DNA of 64,000 bases from an uncultured Bacilli bacterium (GTDB lineage Bacteria > Bacillota_I > Bacilli_A > RF39 > UBA660): NCBI GenBank assembly GCA_934102255.1, contig CAKOSN010000002.1, forward strand, positions 1-64,000, given 5' to 3'. Below the pieces are notes generated by a model, which saw only the letters and a program-made list of their open reading frames with translations, was not told the DNA's origin and searched no databases. Of this stretch, positions 52,502 through 61,145 are shown one piece after another. Made by a program: the position numbers and the translations under genes. Numbering within the stretch: the stretch's first letter is position 1; every line of letters begins with the position of its first letter.

Positions 52502-54607
52502 TTACTTTGTTAGCTTTCTTCCAAGGATTTTCTTTTGATAGCCAACAATAAAATCATTATTAAAAACGGCACCACTTATATCGACATTAGAAAAATCATA
52601 AGTCAAAAAAGTAACATCACTGTAATTTCCATTACTCATATCTTTGTCATAAACAGTTTGCGGGTTAATGGCAGCGTTAGTACCAGAAAAATCAAGATTA
52701 CTAACATCATATCCCGTAAAGTCATAAAATATTAAATCATATTTTTCTAGAGAATAGATATATTTACTATTAACTCTTTTAATGCCATTTTTTTCCACTT
52801 CAAAGTCATCAGGAACACTAATTCTAATTTTTTCCTCACGACTCATATTAGCAAGTATGCTTTCCCTTTCTTCTCGTAAAGCTGCCATTTCTTGTTCTAT
52901 TTCTTGAAGTCTAGCCTTCCTTTTTTGATCTTCTTGCATTGCTAATTGCTTTTTTAATTCATCTTTTTTTGCCTGTGCTTCTTTTTTGTCTTCTGTGTGC
53001 CTTTTAGAAGATAAATATTCATCTTTTGTCAGTAACGTACTATCATCTTTCTTTACTCGACAAGCTAGTGAGAAATCTCCTAAATCAACTATCCTATCTG
53101 TAACATAGTAAGTATGACCATTTAAAAGGAAATAATCATCATAAAATTTTAAGAAATCTGCATTATTTGTAAGCCAAGTATAACTCTTATCTTTCTTATC
53201 AAATAAATAATAACCTTCTTGCCAGTAAAAATTTTTATGGATATGAAAAATCATAAAATTGAGATATTGTCTTACGGGTTGATAGGTAGTCTTTATCATT
53301 TCTTTAGTTTTATAATCAGCATAATAATACTTTTTCTTTCTTTTTCTAATTTCTTTTTTAGGACTTACGGTTTCAAAATAGCATGAGAAGTCTTTATTAG
53401 AAAAACCCAAGATATATCTATTTGTACTATATTCACCTCTATAAAAGGCAAGAGCGCCATTATTATTCTTAATTGTCTCATATAGTTCATGCTCAATATA
53501 ATTGCCATTAACATCAATCGTTCCACCATAAACACTGGCAGTTCCACCGTAAAATTCACCAGCTGATGTAAATTGGGGTTTAATTACTTCATTACCATCA
53601 TAATCTAAATAACCATAAAGTCCTTTTTCATCCCTAACAAGTGCTCTTCCACAAGTGAATCTTCCATATAGTTCATATCTTTTACCATTTATAAAGCCTA
53701 ATAATTTATTTTCTTCTAACTTCAATTTTAATTTACCACTAACAAATAAATTATAAATATTTTCATCTACGCATTTTGCTTCTTTAATCTTTATCGAAAT
53801 AAATTCACTTATTTTCTTACCATTATTATCATAATAAGTTAATTTATCATTATCACTTAATTTATCTCTAACTAAACATTTTTCTTTATTAAATTGTACT
53901 TGAAGTCCTTTTGGGTTATAACCTAGTATTTTAATAGTATTTTGCTTTTCCATACGACAGGCAGCAAGAATTGGTAACTCATATCCATCAAGAAATCTAG
54001 CTCTTATTTCTAAAAAAGAATTATTATATCTTATCTCATGTAATATATTTTTACTTTTCAATTTTTCAATTAAATGCTCTGATATATTTAATTCTTTTAA
54101 AATCTCACTTACTCTTTTACTACTATTGTTTTCTAATTTAATAACTTTTTTATTATCTTTAATCGGTATCTCATGGACAATATTATTGCCATCATCTTTT
54201 AAAATAAGCTTTTCACCATCTTTTTCTAGTTGCATTGGTGGCCAGTTATAACTTTTTGGTTCTGAGGTACAACTGAATACTAATTCATCATTATAATCAT
54301 ATAAATAATAATTATTATCTCCTAATGCCCGACGCAACACATAATAGCCATTCAAAGCACAAACTATTTCAAAGTTTGTTGGATATTTCAAATAAGTAGG
54401 ATTGCCTTCAATATCATACACATATGATTTATAGCCACTTAGCCGATTCATTCTAACAAAAACATGGTATAAATCATAATAAGTAAAATAATTTAGTACT
54501 TCGTTATCGGGCAAGATTAGATTTAATTCTGGAACATAATAAAAACTTTCTTTATGTGGGACAAACACACTTTCTAAATATTTTTTGTATAATTCATCAT
54601 CTTCCAT
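52502..54607 (-). CDS. WG-repeat/pentapeptide-tail protein, paralogue 3 of 3
   Basis: 701 residues, same order of parts: N-terminal MEDDELYKKYLESVF, short beta units (YVYDIEGNPTYLKY, YYLYDYNDELVFSC), WG repeat KGLYGYLDYDGNEVIKPQFTSAG near residue 345, second beta region (YYLFDKKDKSYTWL), a longer coiled coil (about 555-600, KLKKQLA-like runs of Glu and Lys), and tail YDFTGYDVSNLDFSGTNAAINPQ then MSNGNYSDVTFLTYDF. The first 15 codons and the leader are nearly identical to paralogue 2, so this is a recent duplication or gene conversion. Function unknown. Confidence 0.75.
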   Translation of the reverse strand: MEDDELYKKYLESVFVPHKESFYYVPELNLILPDNEVLNYFTYYDLYHVFVRMNRLSGYKSYVYDIEGNPTYLKYPTNFEIVCALNGYYVLRRALGDNNYYLYDYNDELVFSCTSEPKSYNWPPMQLEKDGEKLILKDDGNNIVHEIPIKDNKKVIKLENNSSKRVSEILKELNISEHLIEKLKSKNILHEIRYNNSFLEIRARFLDGYELPILAACRMEKQNTIKILGYNPKGLQVQFNKEKCLVRDKLSDNDKLTYYDNNGKKISEFISIKIKEAKCVDENIYNLFVSGKLKLKLEENKLLGFINGKRYELYGRFTCGRALVRDEKGLYGYLDYDGNEVIKPQFTSAGEFYGGTASVYGGTIDVNGNYIEHELYETIKNNNGALAFYRGEYSTNRYILGFSNKDFSCYFETVSPKKEIRKRKKKYYYADYKTKEMIKTTYQPVRQYLNFMIFHIHKNFYWQEGYYLFDKKDKSYTWLTNNADFLKFYDDYFLLNGHTYYVTDRIVDLGDFSLACRVKKDDSTLLTKDEYLSSKRHTEDKKEAQAKKDELKKQLAMQEDQKRKARLQEIEQEMAALREERESILANMSREEKIRISVPDDFEVEKNGIKRVNSKYIYSLEKYDLIFYDFTGYDVSNLDFSGTNAAINPQTVYDKDMSNGNYSDVTFLTYDFSNVDISGAVFNNDFIVGYQKKILGRKLTK

Positions 54608-54629
54608 ATAAAACTCCTAATGAGTATCT

Positions 54630-54635
54630 ATTATA
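54630..54635 (-). promoter_or_regulatory. -10 element of paralogue 3
   Basis: TATAAT on the minus strand, 22 bases before the ATG, matching the arrangement upstream of paralogue 2. Confidence 0.5.
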
Positions 54636-54664
54636 CATTAAATATAGAAAAATTAATAAAAATT

Positions 54665-54713
54665 TTAGCAAAAGAAAAAGATATAGCTAGAATATCAAAG
54701 CAACTATATCTTT
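54665..54713 (-). terminator. Terminator of rseP
   Basis: Stem AAAGATATAG/CTATATCTTT (54677-54686 with 54704-54713), followed on the minus strand by TTCTTTTGC. It isolates the rseP operon from paralogue 3. Confidence 0.75.
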
Positions 54714-55742
54714 TATAGTAATTATTATCATTAATAACATTAGAAGGATGAAACCAATCGTATGGAACCAGCCCTCAATATTAGCATCTACTCTCTTACC
54801 TCTAATCTTTTCGATGATTACGAATAAGATATGACCACCGTCAAAGGCTGGGAATGGTAAGAAGTTCATAAATCCTAAGTTAATAGAAATGTAGGCTGTT
54901 AAGTATAAAATTTGCGCTAAACCTAAGGCTAGAGATTGATTAACAATATTATACATACCAACTGGTCCGGATAAAGAGTTCATTGATAAACGGCCGGTAA
55001 CCAAACCATAAATAATGGTAAACATTGATTGATAAATACTTTCAAATTTACTAGCAGCATAGGAGATTGCTTTACCAACGCCATGATAAGTTTCTTGGTA
55101 AATGGTAACACCAAATACACGAGTTTTATTACCTTTTTCATCAGTTGTTTCTTTTGGCGTAACTTTTAATGTTTCAGTTGTATTATCTTCATGTCTTACT
55201 TCAATACTATAATATTCTTTTTTATTATCTAAAGTTAATAAGACTTGTGCACGGTCCCAAGTTTTAGTCTTTTTACCGTCAATACTTAAAATAGTATCGC
55301 CATTACGGCCACCAGCTTCGCTGAATGCTGAGCCTTCTTGAACAGTGTTAATTTTTGGAGTTGTACTAGTTGAACCATAAATGGCACCGATTAAGAATAA
55401 TAAAACGAAAGCGGTAATAAAATTCATAATGACACCAGCACTTAAAATTAAAATACGTTGCCACCAAGGTTTGTTACACATTAACTTTTCTTTTGGAATC
55501 TTATCATCATCTTCCATAACCTCACCGGCTAGTTGAACATAGCCACCGATTGGTAAGGCTCTAATTGAATACTGAATGCCACTTTTTTTAGAAATATGTT
55601 TTAAAAGAAGTGGTCCCATTCCAACGGAAAACTCATAAACATGAACACCACATAATCTAGCAACAATAAAATGCCCAAATTCGTGGAGTAAAACCAAAAC
55701 ACCCAACATTAAAATTAATACAATAATACTAATCAACCACAT
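54687..55742 (-). CDS. rseP: Site-2 intramembrane metalloprotease RseP/RasP
   Basis: 351 residues. The zinc site H20-E21-x-x-H24 is in the first membrane helix (LLHEFGHFIVAR); a PDZ domain (about 125-200: TPKINTVQEGSAFSEAGGRNGDTILSIDGK) lies outside; the third metal ligand is in LPFPAFDGGHILF. Cuts membrane-embedded anti-sigma factors and signal-peptide remnants. In B. subtilis the order is uppS-cdsA-dxr-rasP; here dxr is missing between cdsA and rseP. Follows cdsA by 19 bases. Confidence 0.95.
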   Translation of the reverse strand: MWLISIIVLILMLGVLVLLHEFGHFIVARLCGVHVYEFSVGMGPLLLKHISKKSGIQYSIRALPIGGYVQLAGEVMEDDDKIPKEKLMCNKPWWQRILILSAGVIMNFITAFVLLFLIGAIYGSTSTTPKINTVQEGSAFSEAGGRNGDTILSIDGKKTKTWDRAQVLLTLDNKKEYYSIEVRHEDNTTETLKVTPKETTDEKGNKTRVFGVTIYQETYHGVGKAISYAASKFESIYQSMFTIIYGLVTGRLSMNSLSGPVGMYNIVNQSLALGLAQILYLTAYISINLGFMNFLPFPAFDGGHILFVIIEKIRGKRVDANIEGWFHTIGFILLMLLMIIITIKDIVALIF

Positions 55743-55761
55743 ATTATACTCTCTTTTCTAT

Positions 55762-56547
55762 TTATAATATTGTACATAACAATGTATATAATAAAACACC
55801 AAAAACTAAACTATCAATTCTATCTAGTATACCCCCATGGCCTTTAATAAGATTAGAATAATCTTTTATTTTATTTTCTCTTTTTATCTTGCTAAAGAAT
55901 AAATCGCCTATTTGACCAAAGACACTTATAAGTATGCTCATAATAATAATTCTTAATACACTAGTATTACCTATTAAGCTTAAGTAATAAAATGTTCCAA
56001 TTATACTAGCACATATAACGCCACCTAATGAACCTTCGATAGTTTTATTAGGACTAATACTAGATAATTTATGAGTACCAATGTAACTACCAATAAATAA
56101 GGCAAAGACATCAGTTGAACAAATCACAATAATTACATATAGTAATATCCATTTATTAATACTATCTAACATAACCATAGAATTTAGAGCCATACCTAGT
56201 AAAAATAATAAAGTAAACATAAAAAGTGATGTTTCTGTATCATATTTTTTAGAAAATATTGTAGGAATTACCATAGCAAATAAAAGAAAGGCAATCGTTT
56301 GATAAGATACTCCTAAGTATAAGGCATAACCGTCGTTTACTATATAGATTAAAGCCATAAAACTGATAAGTCCTAAAATAATAATTGGTAAATTTAATTT
56401 ATCCTTCACTTTAGGTAAAGTAATTATTTCTTTATAAGCTAGAATAGCAACTGCCCCAATTAAAATTTTAAAAGCAACTGGTCCTAAGAAGAAACCTAAG
56501 GCAAAAATAAGAGCTATAATTGTGCCACTAATGATGCGGTCCTTCAC
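55762..56547 (-). CDS. cdsA: Phosphatidate cytidylyltransferase
   Basis: CdsA forms CDP-diacylglycerol from phosphatidate and CTP, the precursor of bacterial phospholipids. 261 residues with about eight hydrophobic helices. The family signature is at the right end: CSTDVFALFIGSYIGTHKLSSISPNKTIEGSLGG and FGQIGDLFFSKIKRENKIKDYSNLIKGHGGILDRIDSLVF. Starts with GTG 56547, sharing a base with the uppS stop (TAGTG), and GGAGGT in the uppS end serves as its ribosome site. Confidence 0.96.
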   Translation of the reverse strand: MKDRIISGTIIALIFALGFFLGPVAFKILIGAVAILAYKEIITLPKVKDKLNLPIIILGLISFMALIYIVNDGYALYLGVSYQTIAFLLFAMVIPTIFSKKYDTETSLFMFTLLFLLGMALNSMVMLDSINKWILLYVIIVICSTDVFALFIGSYIGTHKLSSISPNKTIEGSLGGVICASIIGTFYYLSLIGNTSVLRIIIMSILISVFGQIGDLFFSKIKRENKIKDYSNLIKGHGGILDRIDSLVFGVLLYTLLCTIL

Positions 56548-57254
56548 TACTTACCACCTCCAAAACGTCTTTCTCTACCATTATATGCATCAATGGCCTT
56601 ATCAAATTCTTTTTTATCAAAATCGGGCCAATAGCAATCAGGGAAATACATTTCAGCATAAGCAATTTGCCATAAGAGAAAATTACTAACGCGAACATCG
56701 CCACCAGTTCTAATCATTAAATCAACAGGTGGTAAATCTTGATATAAATACTTTTCGAAAATTTGTGTTGTTAAATCTTTGCTGGTTAATTTGCCACTTT
56801 CAATATCGGCAACAATTTTTTTAGTAGCATCAACAATTTCAGTTTGACCACCATAGTTTAGACAAATATTTAAAACGCCACCGGTACATTTGCTTGTTTC
56901 ATCTCTTAAATAGTCCATGGCATTTAATACTTCTTCTTTTAAAGGACTTCTTCTGCCACTAAAAATCACCTTAATATTATTTTCTTTTAATTCTTTACAA
57001 GAATCTTTAAACTCACTAATAAAAAGATTCATTAGATAATCAACTTCACTAGCTTCTCGTTTAAAGTTTTCTGTTGAAAAACAATAGACTGATAAGTACT
57101 TTACTCCTTTTTTTAAAATATAATCAGCCATTTTTTTTATATTACTAAAACCACGCCTATGACCTTCTAATTTAGGTAGGAGATGTTTTTTGGCCCATCT
57201 TCTATTACCGTCTAAGATTATCGCCACATGCGTAGGTATTTTTACTTCTTCCAT
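56547..57254 (-). CDS. uppS: Isoprenyl transferase (undecaprenyl diphosphate synthase)
   Basis: UppS builds the C55 carrier lipid for wall synthesis. 235 residues: PTHVAIILDGNRRWAKK with the catalytic Asp, GHRRGFSNIKKMADYILKKGVKYLSVYCFSTENFKRE, LNICLNYGGQTEIVDA, PPVDLMIRTGGDVRVSNFLLWQIAYAEMYF. All substrate-binding residues appear present. AGGAGG lies five bases before the ATG; a consensus promoter is just upstream. First gene of uppS-cdsA-rseP. Confidence 0.97.
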   Translation of the reverse strand: MEEVKIPTHVAIILDGNRRWAKKHLLPKLEGHRRGFSNIKKMADYILKKGVKYLSVYCFSTENFKREASEVDYLMNLFISEFKDSCKELKENNIKVIFSGRRSPLKEEVLNAMDYLRDETSKCTGGVLNICLNYGGQTEIVDATKKIVADIESGKLTSKDLTTQIFEKYLYQDLPPVDLMIRTGGDVRVSNFLLWQIAYAEMYFPDCYWPDFDKKEFDKAIDAYNGRERRFGGGK

Positions 57255-57271
57255 TTTTCCTCCTAATATTA

Positions 57272-57300
57272 ATTATATACTGCTTAAAAGAGATAGTCAA
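57272..57300 (-). promoter_or_regulatory. Promoter of the uppS-cdsA-rseP operon
   Basis: TTGACT (57295-57300), exactly 17 bases, TATAAT (57272-57277) on the minus strand, 17 bases before the uppS ATG. Confidence 0.8.
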
Positions 57301-57320
57301 AACATATATGCCATATTTTT

Positions 57321-58196
57321 TTATTTTCGCATATTTGCACCCAGCATTTCCATATCAATAGTTAACTGTTTTATACGTTCTATTATACGGTTAGCTTTTA
57401 CTTTGTCTACTCCTTTATTAGATAAGTGTTCTTCTAATTCTTTAATTGTAAAGTTTGATGTAAAGAAGGTTGTTTTATGCTCATTCATACGTGATTGTAA
57501 GATTGTCCCAAGGATTTCATCACGTCCCCAATCGGTTACTTTTTCAGCACCAATATCATCGATTAATAGAATATCAACGTTACATAGTTCATCCATGATA
57601 ACGTTCATTGCCTCAAAGTCGCCTTTAATAGTTCTAAGTAAATCAGGTAAATAAATAATCTTTGTCTTAAAGCCACGCTTTTTCATTTCATTAAAACAAG
57701 CACTTAAAATATAAGTTTTACCACAACCAAAATTACCATGTAAATATAAGCCCTTAATATTCTTACCAAAGTCATATTCTTTAATGAAATTAGTTACCCA
57801 TTTAATTAATTTATAACGATTTTTATCACTGGTATCAATAGTTTTTAGTGACGATGTTTCTAGTTCTTTTGAGGCAGTAGTACTTTCTTTAATTTTCTTA
57901 AATTCTTGAGATTTAAAGTAGCAAGCCTCAGTTGAAAACATTAAATGATTATTATATTTTTGGGGATAATTAGTATATCCTCTTATTTTATTTTTACATT
58001 CATATAAGCCATGACAGTTCTTACAGTTATTTTCTTCTTGTAAGTATTCTTCTAATTTAGAAGTATAATTCATGGCTTCTTTTGCCGTTAAACCAAGGTT
58101 TGCTACTAACTTTTGAAATTCTGGGTTGCGGCAGGCTCTAATATAATTATCTTTAAGACTATTTTCAATTAATTTAGTCTTTGTTAATAGTGCCAT
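57321..58196 (-). CDS. dnaI: Primosomal protein DnaI (helicase loader)
   Basis: DnaI loads the replicative helicase in Firmicutes. About 291 residues: an N-terminal helicase-binding domain with a Cys cluster (CKNCHGLYECKNK, then CYFKSQEF) suitable for zinc, then the AAA+ domain: Walker A GLYLHGNFGCGKTYIL, Walker B VDILLIDDIGAEKVTDW, and TFFTSNFTIKELEEHLS, IIERIKQL. ATG 58196 (after AAAGGA) chosen over TTG 58202; it overlaps the dnaB end by 23 bases. The pair dnaB-dnaI is the standard Firmicutes arrangement. Confidence 0.94.
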   Translation of the reverse strand: MALLTKTKLIENSLKDNYIRACRNPEFQKLVANLGLTAKEAMNYTSKLEEYLQEENNCKNCHGLYECKNKIRGYTNYPQKYNNHLMFSTEACYFKSQEFKKIKESTTASKELETSSLKTIDTSDKNRYKLIKWVTNFIKEYDFGKNIKGLYLHGNFGCGKTYILSACFNEMKKRGFKTKIIYLPDLLRTIKGDFEAMNVIMDELCNVDILLIDDIGAEKVTDWGRDEILGTILQSRMNEHKTTFFTSNFTIKELEEHLSNKGVDKVKANRIIERIKQLTIDMEMLGANMRK

Positions 58197-59460
58197 AGTC
58201 AATTCCTTTCATTAACTCTTCTAATTCTTTTTGCTCTTCTAAAGTTGCTTCATTTCTTTTAATTTCAGTCTTAAACCATACGGGTACATCTTCGGGAGTT
58301 TTAATTGTAGTTGGAGCTTTAGCTATTAATTTCTTTTGCTCTTTTTCCGCTAGGCTCATAGCCTCTCTAGCTGTTTTTACGCCACTTCTTACCCATTGAC
58401 CGGCAATAGTTTCAACGAAATTTTTATTTAGTTTATTATCATTTTTCTTTAAGACATAATCGATTAAGACATTTACAACAGCTGGTTTTAAATTTAAATC
58501 ACAACATAAAGTTTCTAATAATTTTAAATCTCTATTAGTTGGTGTTACCCCGTGATATTTATTTTTTAAAAAATCATATGGTTTCGTATTTTCAAAGACA
58601 TAAATAATTTTATCTCTTTTACTCATATTTTCTAAAGGACTAGTTTTCTCTTCTTTATAAACAAGAGTTGGTAGTTTACCATTATTATGATAAGTATAAT
58701 AATTACGAGCTAGTTTTCTTAATTCTTCGGCGACAATATAACCACGTTCGTTAATAACATTTTTAATTATTTCACTAAACTGCATCGTATCTAAATTATA
58801 GACAAAAGCTAGATTTTCAATTAATTCTTTAGTGCGTTTATTAAAGGCCTTCTCATTTAAAATATCTTTAGGAATACTTGCCATTAACATATCAAAATCA
58901 ATAACATTTTTAGCTAAAACGTTTTGCTTTACGCGTTCTGTTGCATCTACCTCAGGAAGAACTGTCGATGAGGAAAAAGTCATATTAAGACTACTAGTTA
59001 TATCTTCGTATTCACTTAAAGAAATGCTTTTCTTTTCATAAGATTTTTTAATTGCATCGTATTCTTTTTTACCAATATTATTATATAAGACAACATTTAA
59101 GACAGGATGATTTAAAAATTCTCTTTGACTCATAGGACTATATAGCTCATATATATAAGAATAGATATCCCCTTTTTTGACATAAGTTTTTAAAAGTCCT
59201 AAAGACTCCAAGGCACATCTTGCCTCTTTAATACTTTTTAAGTCTAGTTTCATGATACTCATTAAATGATGATGATTATATTCTTCACTTTTAAAACTAT
59301 TATTTTTTAAATCACGCCACAATGTAAGGTAAAGACTAACGGCTAAAGGTCCCATAATTGGTTCATATAATATAATTAAATTATCTCGGTCTTCTAAGTT
59401 TAAAATAGTCTTACTAACTACTGTATAAATATCGGCCGGTAAAAGACTTACTTTATCCAT
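58174..59460 (-). CDS. dnaB: Replication initiation protein DnaB (Firmicutes type, DnaD-like domains)
   Basis: About 428 residues. N-terminal winged-helix region (VSLLPADIYTVVSKTILNLEDRDNLIILYEPIMGPLAVSLYLTLW) and C-terminal DnaD-like helical domain ending PEDVPVWFKTEIKRNE. Not the E. coli helicase: this DnaB works with DnaD and DnaI to load the helicase at the origin. ATG 59460, after GGGTGAT, is preferred over GTG 59472. Coupled with dnaI by overlap. Confidence 0.9.
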   Translation of the reverse strand: MDKVSLLPADIYTVVSKTILNLEDRDNLIILYEPIMGPLAVSLYLTLWRDLKNNSFKSEEYNHHHLMSIMKLDLKSIKEARCALESLGLLKTYVKKGDIYSYIYELYSPMSQREFLNHPVLNVVLYNNIGKKEYDAIKKSYEKKSISLSEYEDITSSLNMTFSSSTVLPEVDATERVKQNVLAKNVIDFDMLMASIPKDILNEKAFNKRTKELIENLAFVYNLDTMQFSEIIKNVINERGYIVAEELRKLARNYYTYHNNGKLPTLVYKEEKTSPLENMSKRDKIIYVFENTKPYDFLKNKYHGVTPTNRDLKLLETLCCDLNLKPAVVNVLIDYVLKKNDNKLNKNFVETIAGQWVRSGVKTAREAMSLAEKEQKKLIAKAPTTIKTPEDVPVWFKTEIKRNEATLEEQKELEELMKGIDYGTINKD

Positions 59461-59496
59461 AAAATCACCCACTAGTTAGTATTATAATAAAGATTG

Positions 59497-59526
59497 AAAA
59501 AAAAAGAAATGTTTTTTTAACATTTC
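59497..59526 (-). terminator. Terminator of the thioredoxin-like gene
   Basis: Stem GAAATGTT/AACATTTC (59519-59526 with 59506-59513) followed on the minus strand by nine T. It overlaps the stop codon. Confidence 0.85.
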
Positions 59527-60224
59527 TCATCACATAAATCAGCTAACTTATTAAAAGCTTCTAAATATTTATTTTTTAACTCATTTTTTTGGGTTTCGTT
59601 TAGTAAAATATAAGGGTCATTTTGACTATCTACAGTACCTTCAATTATTTCTTTTACTACGCCGTCTTTTATAAATACAACGGTTGGAGCATATAATCTT
59701 TTTTCACCAGTATCAACTAGTTCATTATTTTTATCATAAACACCATATTCGGTCAAAACATTGTCTAATTTTTCTAAAAGAAAGCTATAAAACGCTGTTC
59801 CGTCTTTCTTTACTAAATTATTATTATCATCAAAACTAAAACTACTTCTAATATCTTTGATATCATAATAATTTATTTTAGCAATACCGTAATCTTTGCC
59901 GGCCTCATTTAAGACGGAAACCATATTACGGCACCATGGACAAGTTGGAAAGCCTAAATATAAAACACCAGTGCCATTATTTAATAGTTCTTTTACTTCA
60001 TCTTCACTAGCATAGTAGTATAAATTATTTTTATCGATAGTAACCTCAGGATAGTACTTACCGTTACTATTTTCCTTGTTATTATAAGAAGTATACTCAT
60101 CATAAAATTTAGTGTCGCTAGTAGGGGCATGCATATTATCTTTATTAAGAAGAACTATGCCTACACAAATTAAAGCGACTGTAATAAGTCCTGTAATATA
60201 ATGTTTTAGAAAATCCTTTTTCAT
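59517..60224 (-). CDS. Membrane-anchored thioredoxin-like protein
   Basis: About 235 residues: N-terminal anchor (YITGLITVALICVGIVLLN), an outside linker, and a thioredoxin fold with VLYLGFPTCPWCRNMV (CPWC active site) and the cis-proline loop KRLYAPTVVFIKDG. It looks like a thiol-disulfide exchange protein acting outside the membrane. A tail rich in charged residues ends in CDEKC, an additional Cys pair. ATG 60224, preceded by AGGTGA. Confidence 0.85.
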   Translation of the reverse strand: MKKDFLKHYITGLITVALICVGIVLLNKDNMHAPTSDTKFYDEYTSYNNKENSNGKYYPEVTIDKNNLYYYASEDEVKELLNNGTGVLYLGFPTCPWCRNMVSVLNEAGKDYGIAKINYYDIKDIRSSFSFDDNNNLVKKDGTAFYSFLLEKLDNVLTEYGVYDKNNELVDTGEKRLYAPTVVFIKDGVVKEIIEGTVDSQNDPYILLNETQKNELKNKYLEAFNKLADLCDEKC

Positions 60225-60278
60225 TATCTTCACCTAAATTAATTTTAAGCTATTTTATTTCTTATTGCAATCATTTTT

Positions 60279-60752
60279 TTATTTTAATGTAAGTTTTCTA
60301 GTGGTTCCATTTTTTTCTTCAATAACAATCGATTCTGGTTCATACTCTTCTTTATAGCAATCATAGCCGTCGTGAGTTTTTTCAAGTTCTTCATAACCAT
60401 CAGGAATTATTTTTTCTCTATGGATGTAATTTCCGTCCTGGGTTACTACTTCAATACTATGGCGATAAAAACGACTTAGTCTTTCATTTTGATGATAAGC
60501 ATTTAAACCTGTTTCTTTGATTTTTTTAATTTGATGTTGCCAGCCAATATCTAGTCCTAATTTCTCACAATTTTCGGTAAAAAAACAAATGGTTGTAGTA
60601 TGGTCAATTTTATCATCAGCCTTTTTACAGGCAAGTCCTGCTCCCATTAAAAAGACCGGTACTGATATTATCGAAATTACTCTTAGTTTGGTATTACTTT
60701 TCTTGTGATAGTTATATCTTTTTTTATTACTGTATCTATATTTATCATGCAT
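60279..60752 (-). CDS. Membrane-anchored protein of unknown function
   Basis: 157 residues from ATG 60752 (AAGGATGA upstream). A basic, Tyr-rich N-terminus (HDKYRYSNKKRYNYHKKSN) precedes one hydrophobic helix (VISIISVPVFLMGAGLA) and an outer domain with few Cys (CFFTENCEKL, YDCYKEEY). A longer frame reaching 60812 is ruled out because the promoter -35 and -10 lie inside it. No family recognised. Confidence 0.65.
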   Translation of the reverse strand: MHDKYRYSNKKRYNYHKKSNTKLRVISIISVPVFLMGAGLACKKADDKIDHTTTICFFTENCEKLGLDIGWQHQIKKIKETGLNAYHQNERLSRFYRHSIEVVTQDGNYIHREKIIPDGYEELEKTHDGYDCYKEEYEPESIVIEEKNGTTRKLTLK

Positions 60753-60783
60753 TTTAATCATCCTTCTTTTAAAGTCTATTTCC

Positions 60784-60812
60784 AATATACTAACACATTC
60801 TTGGATAGTCAA
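60784..60812 (-). promoter_or_regulatory. Promoter of the 60279-60752 gene
   Basis: TTGACT (60807-60812), exactly 17 bases, TATATT (60784-60789) on the minus strand; initiation near 60777, before the ATG at 60752. Confidence 0.7.
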
Positions 60813-61145
60813 GAAATTTTAGACAATTTAGGTAGGATTATCGTAATTATTGTGGGTATTAAGCTAATTTTAGTTCATTTTAAACAGTTTATTTTCTGAT
60901 TTATTTATTTAACTTTAATATATATAATTTAAATTTTGAAACTTTTTTTACTATAAATAGAAAGACTTTTATTGACAAAAGCTAAAATTAAAGTATCCTA
61001 TATATCTATAGAACATAATAAGTCTTAATAGATATTTTCATTATTTATATAGGTCTTACTTTTTAACTTTTAAAGCTTATTTAACAAAACTAAAAGATAA
61101 AAAAATAATATAACTAGAAGTTTATCTAATTATATTATTAATTTT
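60813..61145. other. AT-rich gene-free gap
   Basis: 333 bases without a convincing ORF. It has a plus-strand TTGACA at about 60973 with a possible TATCCT 16 bases on, but no gene downstream in that direction. The right end holds the terminator of the Lgt-family gene. No known RNA recognised. Confidence 0.6.
61107..61136 (-). terminator. Terminator of the Lgt-family gene
   Basis: An 11-bp stem with one mismatch (61107-61118 with 61125-61136), followed on the minus strand by TTATTTTTTTATC. Confidence 0.8.

Noticed and set aside
48954..54000. Short open frames on the plus strand opposite the WG/pentapeptide genes, and similar antisense frames in other genes
   Set aside because: They lie wholly inside well-supported genes, lack ribosome sites and translate to low-complexity sequence.
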